This document shows positions 34,861 to 45,158 of a stretch of 64,000 nucleotides of DNA, in pieces; the first letter of the stretch is position 1; each line of letters opens with the position of its first letter. This DNA comes from Sorghum bicolor (Eukaryota > Streptophyta > Magnoliopsida > Poales > Poaceae), in NCBI RefSeq assembly GCF_000003195.3, contig NC_012876.2, forward strand, positions 58,708,407 to 58,772,406, written 5' to 3'. Both the position numbers and the translations under genes were made by a program. The notes beneath the pieces are model-generated. The model was not told the DNA's origin and did not search any database. It saw only the letters and a list, made by a program, of their open reading frames with translations.

Positions 34861-36560
34861 TATTGCTTGGAGCTTGCACTACATCTATAATTGGCCAAAG
34901 TTGCCCGACCTGACACAACAAGGGCCCGAAAAAGGCACGACCCACTATAGATGGGTCGGGCATGACACGTTGGGCCACTAGGGCCATGCCAAATAGGACC
35001 ACATGCTTGGTCATTGTCCCAAGCATGACGCTGGGGATGATCCAAAATGCTCGGTACACCCAGCCCATAGCTCGGCAATCAGAGCAGAGACGGTGGGAAG
35101 GCAATGACCAATAGCGTGGAGGAGACGGATCATCGTTGTCGGAACAAGGACGAGAGGAAGCAATGGCTGCAGGGTAGAGGAGCTGTGGATGGGATCGGCA
35201 TCGTGCTTTGTGCTCGCTCAACACGAAATCGTCGATGGGAGGAGTCGCGTGCTCACGCCACGATCGACATGAAATTGTCGATCGGAGGAGGCGCAAATAG
35301 GATCGGTGGGATCACGCCTCACACGGATGAAAGGAGGCGACGCAAATGGAGGAGAGGGTATGGTTGAGTGAGTCAAAGGCAATGTTTAGGGTTGGGGTTC
35401 GATGTTGGGTTGCGTAGAGATATTGGCCTCCTATGTTGTTAGTGGGCCTAATACTAGGTCGATGCCACTTGGCGGGTCATGTCGTGCCACTCGCCGTGTC
35501 TAGGAAGTGGCTCAGCTCAAGATGGCAACGGGGAATTTCCCGTCGGGTTTTGCCTCCCCATCCCCGTCCTCGTAAAGGCTCGCGGGGAACGTTTTCTCCC
35601 CATCCCCATCCCTGAGCAGGGATTACATACCCAACGGGGATCCCGTCCCCTCTACAGGATTGAAGGACTTCTCTAATCAATAATCTAAAAGCATAAAAAT
35701 ATCAACAAAAAAATACATCTTGCAAGAGAACTAAGGACCACACAAGTTACGGATCACAACTCCTTTTACAGCCAAAAGAACAAAGTAGATCTCATGGATC
35801 AATAATGAGGATAACACCTAGATGTTGCTTGCAGATTGAATGTCGAGAGCAGAATCCTACAGATAAAGCACAGAGAGAGAGAGAGACAAGGATCTAGGAA
35901 GATCCACAGCAAGCCAGCAGGATGCCATCCTCCTAGTGTCAACAGCAAGCCAGCAGCCTGTCATCCTGCTCGCGTCAGCTTTGCTCTGCTAGAGGAGACG
36001 CGCAGCAGGGGATGGAGGAGCTCCTGTTGGCCTTGCTTTGCTTGACGAGGAAGGAGATGAGGGGAAGAGCTCGCGACTCGTGACGACGCCTGTGTGTTGC
36101 GGCTCCAGGAGAGAGTGAGCAAGTGGACAGGGTAGGATTTAGGGTTACTCGAGCCATATATACTTAGTTTGGCAGTGGGCTTTTGTGGGCTTCTAACAGG
36201 CCTTAAGGCCAGACGTATGCATAAAGGAAAACGGGTCGGGGATGCGGGGAACGGGGACGGGGGACGCACAGCCATCCCCGTACCCGCTTGACCCGACGGG
36301 GATCAGATTTCCCCCATTTTCTTCCTCGTGGGGGGCTAATTCTCCCCATCCCCGTCCCCTAATAGGGGAATTCCCCACGGGGAATCAGGGATCGGGTCCC
36401 TGTTGCCATCTTTAGGCTCAGCCATGGCCCTATGCGTCGGGTCAGGGTAGTTTGGGCTCGCTACTCACCAGGCCATGTCATGCTCGTGCCGAGCCAAAAT
36501 ACTGGGCCTTGGGCTGGGCCAATGGACTGCAGGCTGTATAGCCATCTCACCATATGTAAC
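34861..36560. repeat. Older repeat interrupted by a non-autonomous hAT element
   Basis: Sequence on both sides of the 35517-36414 insertion shares gcccgac, gggtcgggc, ggccatg and ggcccag-type words, partly in inverted order (34900-35000 against 36425-36530). This suggests one older element split by the insertion. Class unknown. Confidence 0.35.
35517..36414. mobile_element. Non-autonomous hAT element with perfect 8-bp duplication GGCTCAGC
   Basis: The left end TCAAGATGGCAACGGGGA and right end TCCCTGTTGCCATCTTTA are inverted repeats. GGCTCAGC flanks both sides exactly (35509-35516, 36415-36422). Both subterminal regions carry repeated cggggaa, tccccatccccgtc and ttccccg words, likely transposase-binding repeats. 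The 898-bp element has no transposase. The 8-bp duplication and T(A/C)AAGATGGCAAC ends assign it to hAT. Confidence 0.85.
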
Positions 36561-36830
36561 TGTAACTCTAGCAAAGCCACCGGCAACAACGTTCCTATGA
36601 TTTCCTTTATACAGTGTCGCTACTTGCAGGGGCTTGAGTATCAGCCACCACGGCACGTTACTCAATTGTCTACTCTTTTCATAGTGCTCGTGACTTGCGA
36701 CCGGGTAAAAGGAAAATAGAGCGCCATTTGTTGGCGAGGTGCTCTTGATATGTACAGAACCTCAGGTTCATAAACCAACGTCATTCGAGCCATGGGAGTG
36801 CGCAACACTTCACGGACGGCACATATGTAA

Positions 36831-37095
36831 GAGCAAGGTCAACAATAGAGCCAAGTATTTGGCTATAAGTTAAGTGATTAAAATTAAGTTATACAATAAG
36901 TTGTCTCATACTTGTCTCTAAAATATTTTCTCTTTCCTATTCCTTCTCACAACACTTGTTATTTGGATCCACTACTACGTATGCATCCGTGCTTAGCTTG
37001 ATGCTTATATTTAGAGCCAAGCTATCATCTCTCTCCTCTTTTCTCTTCTCCATATCAGTCTTAGTTTGACTATAAACTTATTATTGTACTTGCTC
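36831..37095. mobile_element. PIF/Harbinger-like MITE, GAGCAAG ends, TAA target duplication
   Basis: GAGCAAGGTCAACAATA and TTATTGTACTTGCTC are inverted ends with TAA on both sides (36828-36830, 37096-37098). Same family type as 19287-19527. Confidence 0.7.
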
Positions 37096-37098
37096 TAA

Positions 37099-37529
37099 GG
37101 GGGCATGCTCAAGTCTGCACTCTGCAGGCCATGAGACTGCAGATTTCAAGCTGCCGCTTGGTGTTTCAGCGTTGCAACATTTTCGGGTCGAGAGCTCATA
37201 TGTTCGATTTGCATGGTACACAGGTGCAGGTTCTGCTTGGATTTATCGCTTGTTACTGTGTAACCTTGGTAAAGCAAGGGTGTAGTGAAGCTGCTCGTTG
37301 GATTCCTTACTAGGATGTCTCGAGACCTGTGCGAGCAAAGACTTTCTTGCCAGCAAAAGAGAAGTGGCTCTCCTGGCCGGGCAAGGCTAGCGAGGTGAGA
37401 CAAGGCTGGAAAATGATTGGCCGGCATGATTGGCTCCCTCGTGATTTCAGCTCAGCGTAGTACACATGGCATTGGCACGGAACACAGAGCCAAGAAACTC
37501 ACCGCCGGCGACGACCAGCTAAACTAGCA
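37099..37529. other. Intergenic sequence, no supported feature
   Basis: Open frames on both strands have no recognisable domain. Confidence 0.4.
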
Positions 37530-37670
37530 TGAGTCTCGTGATTTACAGCTAAACTATGTAATTAGTTTTTGTTTTCGTTTATATTTAATATTTCACGCAT
37601 GTGCCACAAGATTTAATGTGACGGGGAATCTTGAAAATTTTTTGGTTTTCTGGGTGATCTAAACAAGGCC
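37530..37670. mobile_element. Truncated MITE, GGCCTTGTTTAG family (copy 5)
   Basis: Keeps the internal block from gagtctcgtgatttacag and the right end tgatctaaacaaggcc. The left third is missing. Confidence 0.75.
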
Positions 37671-38048
37671 TGCCTACCTGGCAATGGCAGGCCGTATATG
37701 CAGACAACATTAGTTCATCGTTCTTTGTACCTCGGCTACTTTTATCTGTAATCTGTCCCCAACGCTTGGACGGCAATGGTGATAGAGTCGCCTTCGTGTT
37801 ACAGGGCGTTGCCCAAACTCCGAATGAAGAGGACGTTGGTATTCCGTATTCAATGATTGTCCATATTGGGCAGTGTCGATAAAACGAGAGGTGCCAACAC
37901 TGCATGGTGCTTTATACCTGACTAATTTCTGACTTCCTCGGCACTCGGCAGACTCCAGATCCGAAACCCGCGCGCGTCTCGGGGAAGAACCATGTCTGAC
38001 CACCCAAATACCATTTGACGAGGCGGTGGTGGTACGCAGCTAGCGACA
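37671..38048. other. Upstream region of the p24 gene
   Basis: Presumed promoter and 5' UTR. No clear TATA box. Confidence 0.4.
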
Positions 38049-39237
38049 ATGGGGCAATGCCGGGCAGGCGCGGCGGTGGCAGCGGTAACGCTGTGGTGGC
38101 TTACCGGGTGCGCCGGGGCGGTGTGGCTGGAGCTGGCGACCACGGCGATCAAGTGCATCTCCGAGGACATCCAGTCCAACGTCGTCGTCATGGCCGACTA
38201 CTCCATCCTCTTCGAGGAGCACCCCATCCGCCCCAAGGTCTCCGCCAAGGTACACCCAAACGATGCGACATGGATTGGAAAAGATCACCGATGCCAATTC
38301 CAGCACGAATAGGATGCGTACCTGGTACCATCTCGCTTTGTTTGTCACAGCTCCTGTTTATTGGACTGAACAGACATCAAGAACAGATGGATTGACTATC
38401 ACTGGAGAGGAGAGGAGAAAAAAAAACGTAATGATGTGGTCGTCAGTCGTCACTGCAGTTTTTTTTTTTTCTGGATTGTTTTTGTTCCTGCAGGTGACAT
38501 CGCCTTTGGGAGACGTCCTGCATCACGCCGACAAGGTTAGCCATGGCCAGTTTGCCTTTACCACGGTGGAATCTGGCAGTTACCTTGCCTGCTTCTGGAC
38601 GGAGACTCTGGAGAAGGGAATGGTGGTGAACCTTAACCTTGATTGGAGAACGGGGATCGCAGCAAAGGACTGGGACTCCATTGCTAAGAAAGAGAAGCTT
38701 GATGTGAGCACCGTGCCCGCGATAACTTTTTTTTAAGCATAGCAATTCAGGCCCTGTTTGTTTCAGCCTGTGGAATGTGGATTGTGAAATGGACAAGCAT
38801 CTTAACAAATTAGCAGCCAGCTTGTTTGTTTCAGCTTGAGACAGTTTAGGCTAAAACAAACAGGGCCAGTCGCTTTCCCCACCAGCCAGAATTCCATATT
38901 CCTTGGTGATTCTTAGCCATCCACATTTTTTTTACAGGGTGTGGCACTAGAGCTTGTCAAGCTAGAAGTAGCTGCAAAAGCCATCCATGAAAACTTGCTC
39001 TACCTTAAATTAAAGTAAGTTAAATTTTGATGTTTTGATGTTTTTATACAACACCGATGACTGCTTAAATGACAAATTGGTTATGGTTGCAGAGAAGCAG
39101 ACTTGCGAGACCTGAGTGAGTGGACACAAGTGAAGATCACATGGCTGAGCGTTATATGCCTCGCTATCTGTATTGGAGTCTCCATTTTGCAATTGTGGCG
39201 TCTCAAACAGTTCTTCCGAAAGAATAAACTCATCTAG
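38049..39237 (+). CDS. p24-delta family transmembrane cargo receptor (emp24/gp25L/p24), four exons
   Basis: Predicted exons are 38049-38249, 38494-38703, 38938-39014 and 39093-39237. All have GT/AG junctions and consistent frame, giving 210 residues, the usual p24 length. Order: signal peptide (about residues 1-24), lumenal GOLD domain with the paired cysteines (IKCISEDI and YLACFW), a coiled-coil stem ([29 protein letters not shown]), one transmembrane helix (about 174-196) and a short cytosolic tail [11 protein letters not shown]. The tail has the FF motif for COPII/COPI coat binding and a K-x-K-x-x retrieval signal. p24 proteins cycle between ER and Golgi in COPI and COPII vesicles and help sort cargo, including GPI-anchored proteins. 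A small MITE sits in intron 2. The gene is convergent with the F-box gene, 780 bases apart. Confidence 0.93.
38750..38867. mobile_element. Small Tourist-like MITE in intron 2 of the p24 gene
   Basis: GGCCCTGTTTGTTT and AAACAAACAGGGCC are perfect 14-bp inverted ends, 118 bp in all. It leaves the splice sites at 38704 and 38937 untouched. Confidence 0.8.
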
Positions 39238-40017
39238 ATAATACTTCTACTGTATAGTCTGAGGAAACAAGTTACAAGTACAGGCTTGAGATGATCTGGG
39301 ATTTTTGTTAGTGTCTGAAGCAAGTTTTGGGATTACATTTCATAACATTTCTGGCCTAACGCTTTAGCTACTGCTTGTGGATTTTAGTAGAAGCAGATAA
39401 TGAGTTACATGCTCATTCATCCCACTGTTTGTGTGCAGCCCTTCTCCTTTGATAAGGACTGCTTTTCCTTTGATGTATATTGGAAACATGATCAACCACA
39501 TACTATCACAGAATAGACCATTTGAAGGCTCACTTCATTCAGAAGGAATATCAAAATGCAGATCAATAGGTTTGCTTGACTTGGTTTGTTCATCAGTTGT
39601 ACCACTGCTATGAATATCTAGAATCTTTCATTGATGTGATACATTATCATCGTGCAATTTCTGCTGGACGTTGTATGGATTTGTGGCAATGTCATTAAAT
39701 AACGATTCTGTCAATAAAGCAAACCAGACACTGAATAATGTGCAACCAAATGGCTACAATCAACAAAATATTTTCAAATCAAAACTAGATTGTACCAATT
39801 GGAAAAAAAATGTTTAGATCAAAGAACAGTAACAAAACAAGACTGCTTATTACATTCTGGAATCAAAGAACAGTGCAGTTAACAGGCACAAAAGTTGGTG
39901 AACAATAAAACAAACAATAAATTATTCAATTAAATTGTCCTGAGAAAACAAATTGGGTAAAAGCTGCCTTGGTTTAGTGCTAACTCACTTCAAGAATTGC
40001 AAAATGCAGCAACTCCT
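39238..40017. other. Convergent intergenic region
   Basis: Holds the 3' UTRs of the p24 gene (+) and the F-box gene (-). AT-rich, with no transposon ends seen. Confidence 0.5.
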
Positions 40018-41484
40018 CTACTCTATGCACACTCTCCCACTGTTCATGTATGTGAACTTGCAAATCTCCTCAAAGAAATCGTCAGCCGCATCATGGCAAT
40101 TCTTCATCTGTGAGATCCTAATGACCATCCTTCTTAACCTCACGCTGTACCTGACAATGGACTCGAGGGTGTTCAGCTTCTGCTCAGCATTCAGAGGTGA
40201 CCGCACGGTGACCAGGACATGCTCCAAGAAAGGTATCACGAACCTTGAATCCAACTGCATTGATAGAGCAGAGTTAGCTAGGCCATACACCAACCAGAAG
40301 TCCATATCCAGAAGTGAAACATTGCAAACATAAGCGGTAGCCAGTATGGCATGGCTTACCTTCTTCAGGCTGTTCTTCTGACACAGCGCCGCGAACATGG
40401 CGCCGTGGATCTCGAACTTGCGAAGCTTCGGGTGGTTGTTGAAGAATTCGACAAGGTCGATCTCCGGGAATGGCTGCAGCGTGTCATAATCGCCGCAGAA
40501 CTCAACCTTCATCACCAGGTGCTTCACCTCGCCAGCGCACTGCAGCACCGAGCTGATTGCGCCCCAGCTCCACTGGACGCCGCGCAGCGAGAGGTGGTCC
40601 AACTCCGGGAGCTTCCCCATCTCGACATGATACACAGTACCTAAAACACCCCAGTTTTGAATAGTAACCATCAGGCAATTTGAAACGGGACCAAATCTGT
40701 ATCGCAAGGGAACGCAAAGAGGCGTCCGGAGCGCACCAGTGTTCTTGGAGATTGTGAGATGTTTGAGACGGTGGCCGCCTTGCAGAGAGATTAAGCAGAA
40801 GCCCTGGATCTCTAGGAACTCGACGCGGGGCGCGGCGAACCGGAGAGAGCAGTTGCCAGAGCCGACGAAGTCGAGCCGGCACCGCTCGAGCAGGGGTAGC
40901 GAGACGACCGCCTCCCCAGCGCACTCGCACCCGAGCAGCGCGAGGTCGGTGAGGTTGGGGCAGGCGGCGACGGCGCCGTTGACCGCGGCGTCTTCCAGCA
41001 CGGCGCCGACGACCTCCAGCACGCGGAGCCGCTCCATGGGGCCCCACGCGGGGGCGCGCGTCATCGTGAGCCCCCACAGCCTGAGCTCCTCGAGGCCCGC
41101 GGCCACCCCGATGGAGTCGACGTGGCCCGACTTGTCAGCGGCGGCGGCGGCGGCGGAGTCCACCCGCAGCTCGAGCACGCGCAGCGTGGCGGCGCGCGCC
41201 GCGAGCCAGCGCGGGAGCAGCGACGCGGAGAAGGGGCAGTACACGACGAGCTCCTCGAGGCGCGCGGCGGCGTCGACCATCCGGCCGATGGCGTCGTCGG
41301 CCGCGGCCACCGCCGGCTCGCCGCTGCCGACGGCCTCGAAGGCGCCCCGCGGGAAGTAGAGCGACGGGAGGAAGGGCATGCAGTCGCGCCAGCAGCGGGC
41401 GACGGCGGTGCAGGAGGCCACGTCGCGGGCGTTGCTGAGCTGCGAGAGGATGTGCTGCACCACGCCTTCCGGGAGCGCGTCCAT
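40018..41484 (-). CDS. F-box protein with leucine-rich-repeat-like C-terminal region, three exons
   Basis: The frame is open for 488 codons, but splice-like sites define two short introns: 40641-40736 (96 nt) and 40255-40359 (105 nt). Exons are then 40737-41484, 40360-40640 and 40018-40254, giving 421 residues. Removing the introns joins HLTISKNTG to TVYHVEMGKLPELDHLSLRG and CQKNSLKK to LDSRFVIPFLEHV, which reads like the continuous conserved sequence of the plant F-box/RNI-like family of Arabidopsis At1g10780 type (from memory). The F-box is at about residues 2-45 (LPEGVVQHILSQLSNARDVASCTAVARCWRD). Irregular leucine-rich repeats follow. F-box proteins act as substrate adaptors of SCF ubiquitin ligases by binding SKP1; the target here is unknown. 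The 5' half is very GC-rich. Confidence 0.88.
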   Translation of the reverse strand: MDALPEGVVQHILSQLSNARDVASCTAVARCWRDCMPFLPSLYFPRGAFEAVGSGEPAVAAADDAIGRMVDAAARLEELVVYCPFSASLLPRWLAARAATLRVLELRVDSAAAAAADKSGHVDSIGVAAGLEELRLWGLTMTRAPAWGPMERLRVLEVVGAVLEDAAVNGAVAACPNLTDLALLGCECAGEAVVSLPLLERCRLDFVGSGNCSLRFAAPRVEFLEIQGFCLISLQGGHRLKHLTISKNTGALRTPLCVPLRYRFGPVSNCLMVTIQNWGVLGTVYHVEMGKLPELDHLSLRGVQWSWGAISSVLQCAGEVKHLVMKVEFCGDYDTLQPFPEIDLVEFFNNHPKLRKFEIHGAMFAALCQKNSLKKVSHAILATAYVCNVSLLDMDFWLVYGLANSALSMQLDSRFVIPFLEHVLVTVRSPLNAEQKLNTLESIVRYSVRLRRMVIRISQMKNCHDAADDFFEEICKFTYMNSGRVCIE

Positions 41485-42114
41485 GCCGCCGCCGTCGGGG
41501 GGGTTGTTGCCGGAGCGGCGAGAGTGGCGGCCACCCCGAGATGGAGATTGGGAGGAGGTTGGTGGTGTTGCGCGGATTGGATGGGGGAGGGAGCGTGCGC
41601 GATTCGTGTGAGGATGGAATGGAGGTGGGTGGGGTTCGAAATTTAAAAGGAGTGGGGGGAGCAGGAGGAGGAGCCGCTGGCCGCGCGGCGTGGGAGGATT
41701 TGGATTTTGAAATTGCGGCGACCGTTCCGAAGGGATTCCAAATTCGAAATCGAAACCTTGGGATGGTGGGACGTTTGGGGCTTGCTTTTTCGAGTTGGCG
41801 CCTGCCGCACTGCCGTTTGGCGGCGCGGGGTGGGGTGGGGTGGGGAGGGTCCGCGCGCGTGCGCGGCTGCCATTCGGATTTCGCCCGCCGAGCGCCGACT
41901 GGCGAGAGAGGCGGGAGCGCTAGCTTTTCCTGACATCCAGTGTTTTTATTCGTGGGCCGATAGTGACACATTCGGCACTACCTGTACGCCTGACTTGGGC
42001 TGGGCTGTGTCTATGCGGGCTTACTTATATATTTAATTTTATCAAGAAAAAATCATTCTCTTCCCCTCAAACAATAAAGAAAAATTCATTCTCTCTTTTA
42101 GTTGTCGTCGTAGT
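41485..42114. other. GC-rich promoter / CpG-rich region of the F-box gene
   Basis: The first 450 bases upstream of the F-box ATG are CpG-rich, continuing the island over exon 1, then composition drops sharply at about 41945. Long open frames on both strands follow from base composition. Confidence 0.55.
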
Positions 42115-42960
42115 CTAATTTTGTTATTTCATGAATGCCAAAACCAAATATCTTACACCTAAACTTTCAAAACCGTTTAAATTATCACCACACCTTAATT
42201 TAGAGTAGTTTCAGTTTTGTCTAGTTAAAAAATGTGTAAACACTTTATATAAGATTTTTAAACCATACAAAATGGCTTTAAGTATTTAAAGTTTCCCAAA
42301 ACAAATTAAGAGTTAGATTAGTATATGGAAAATTGAAATAAAATATTTAGAGCTCATGAAAACATCTTTAGCACCTTCAGACAAAAATTGGTTTTACTCT
42401 ACAAAAATAGAAAATAGCCATGAAGATCTAGAAAATTCTCATAACATTATAATTGATATAGACATATTTTAGAAACATTGTAGGTACAAATACGAGATGC
42501 AACTAGCAGGAATACAACATACATTGATGTTGAATGTATTCATGATATCATTCGTGCTGGTAGCATATTGATTTTTGTGAAAAGTTGTAAAAACACATTT
42601 ACATATCAATTAATATGATTGTAGATTTTCTATATTTTTTTTACATTTTTTACATTTTACTAGAGCTCAATATAGTTTTAAGTGTCTAGATTTATTTTTA
42701 TGAGCTCTCAATATTTTATTTAGATTTTTGCCTAATTTATCTCGATATTTTCTTTTAGAAATTCTAAGCGCTTAGAGACATTTTTACGTGATTTTAAAAC
42801 CTTGTCAAGTATTTACAAAAAAAAAACTTATACTAAAAAGGGCAAATCCACCTTCAAAAACACTTAAAGCCGGGGTAGAGAGGTAATTTGAATAGTTTAA
42901 AGTGTTCAGAGGGTATGATGTCTAGTTTTAAAGTCTAAAAAGGAAATCCTGACTACAGTG
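42115..42960. repeat. Possible degenerate element with long inverted arms
   Basis: The left arm (ctttcaaaaccgtttaaattatc, from about 42160) and the reversed right arm (aactattcaaattacc, 42880-42960) look related. Both resemble the arms of MULE-type MITEs. No clean ends or target duplication. Confidence 0.35.
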
Positions 42961-44314
42961 ATAGTTCAAGTTGGCAGAATAGACTTTTCACTTTAATCAA
43001 CTTTGACATTCATGGCTAGTTTTAATTTTATGCATATGCCCATAAATAATCCTACAAAAGATGCAAAGCTTATGGCACTCACAATAGTTTTGTTAGGTGA
43101 TGGAGGGTTTTATGCTTCACACATCTTTCTTAACGAAGATTGATTAGACCATAATTACTACATAGTGATAGCAACATGTCAATAATGAAACACTGAGCCA
43201 AGAATGGTGTACGACAAAGTGATTGCACTAATGTGGTACGACAAGCCAACTGGTAGGGATGATAGCTACCTCCTCCTGGTATAGGTCTCGGTGCCAAATT
43301 GCACCCACGAGGCTTGGTATTTTTAGTGTTTGAGACAAATATGAGCCAAGTGCTTACCGAGCTTGAATATAACTATCAACCTATGTAATCAGGCTTCCTA
43401 CCTTGTCTCCTAACATAGGTGTTAGAAGTTAGATTGGTTGATTTTGAAAACTTGTATAATTGGTTGCTAGCTATGTGTTAGAACTTAGAAGACACTAGAT
43501 GGTGGATATGAAAACAAGAAAATAGAGCTTGAGTAGTAGTATATAACACAACGTAGAGGGTTCTAGGCATCCGCATCATGGAGCTCTAAATACTTGTTCA
43601 TATCAATGATGATATTATTATTTACGCTATTTATAACACGACGTGGGTGCCTAGACCCTCTACGTGGGTGTAAAATTCCAGCGAGTATTTGGGGGGATAG
43701 TGTGGTAAAGTATGGTGTTATCGTGACCTTTTTTTTTTGCTCCACTCCCACATCGTCGACCCCTTGCCATTCACCCATTCGTGAATGAATGGGCGGTGTT
43801 GGAGCATGGACTAATGAGGTAGTGACCCAAAATATACAAACTCATATCCTGATTAGAGCACTAATAATCTCATTCTAATAACTAAAAAATGAATGGAAAT
43901 TTCCTCCACAAGCATGTCCATTCCTCCGGAGTCCAGACCCCCCGTTCACTCCATCGAGAACCAACTACGATTTGCAACTGCTACTCGTGCGTGGACAACG
44001 TGCAGCGCGCGCGGTTGCACAGTTGAGCCTACCTGTAGGTCCGACCCACACAAAAGTTGCTGAAACCCGCTGAAGCCGGTCACAAAGCCCATGAGTTGCA
44101 ACTGAAAAGAACGAACTGCCTACAAAGCAGAATCTCACTGCCGGAGATGATCGGCAGAGAGGAAGGAAGAGAGATGAAGATAATAAAGCGCATGGAGAAA
44201 AAGGGCCTCCCGGTATTTTTACAGCAGTAGCCAGTAGGCTGTAGGCTTACACCTACTACTAATGCAGCTAGGAGTAATGTTCTGTTGGCATCATCTTAGG
44301 CCCCGTTTGGTGTA
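42961..44314. other. Intergenic sequence
   Basis: No gene supported. Contains the inverted repeat at 43551-43665. Confidence 0.4.
43551..43665. repeat. Inverted repeat with an 18-bp stem
   Basis: acgtagagggttctaggca (43551-43569) pairs with tgcctagaccctctacgt (43648-43665) with one bulged base and a loop of about 78 nt. The arms are also preceded by ataacac on both sides in direct orientation. Confidence 0.7.
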
Positions 44315-45158
44315 CATAGGTGTGTTTGGTTTGTTGGTTCATTATAGCCTGGCCAGGAATCTTAGTCTGGCCACCACAAGCCTGTTTTCAGGGAGCCACT
44401 CAGGTTTGTTTGGTTGATTGCAGCTGCTAAACCTGGCTAGGATGAGCACGTGTTTGGTTCGTTGTGCAAAGGGTATAGAGTCACCTCTTCCTTCAATGGG
44501 TAAGTCTACCTCCTCTCAATCATTTCATCAAACACATGGACCTCGTTCATTTGCCATGGCTAACACCTGGAGCTCATCCGTCCGGTGGCACCTGTAGCAC
44601 ATCTGCCATGGCTATTTATAGGAGCTAGCCATGGCGGACTACGAAGGGAGCCACGAACCTATTGTTGGCCAAGCGAGGAGGGGCAGAGGGAGGAGGGGGC
44701 ATGGAGGACTGCGAAGGGAGCCAAAACCCTGCCATGGCCGACACCTGAATGCAGAGTCCAATGCCTCTCGGTTCAAAAAAATTTAGAACCACTTCAGCAA
44801 TAAGAAAGTCAAACAACCCCTACGAGTTTGTTCGCCAATTGAGACTCACAAACAACAACTATCCATTCTCTTCTTATAGCGTACATGGAAAGCAAGAACC
44901 AGCCGAACTAGAGGATGTCGAATTGGATGAAACTTTGGCACCTGTTGTGATGGTCGGGAGCGGGAATTCATTGGGGATGGCATCCCGTAGGTCAGGATGA
45001 GCAGGGAATCATCGAATTTATCCGCCTCTCCAAGCTCCCACCGACCGCCGCACGTCAACCTAGCGCAACGGACTGGAACCTCCGCGGCCACGACAAGGGC
45101 ACCCTCCAGGCTGCGCTATCCAGATCTTGACGAATGCGGTCACACCCGTGGTCGGGGA

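Noticed and set aside
40502..41971. Several 150-280-codon frames on both strands over the F-box exon 1 and its promoter
   Set aside because: GC-composition shadows. Only the frame with the F-box motif and consistent splicing is kept.
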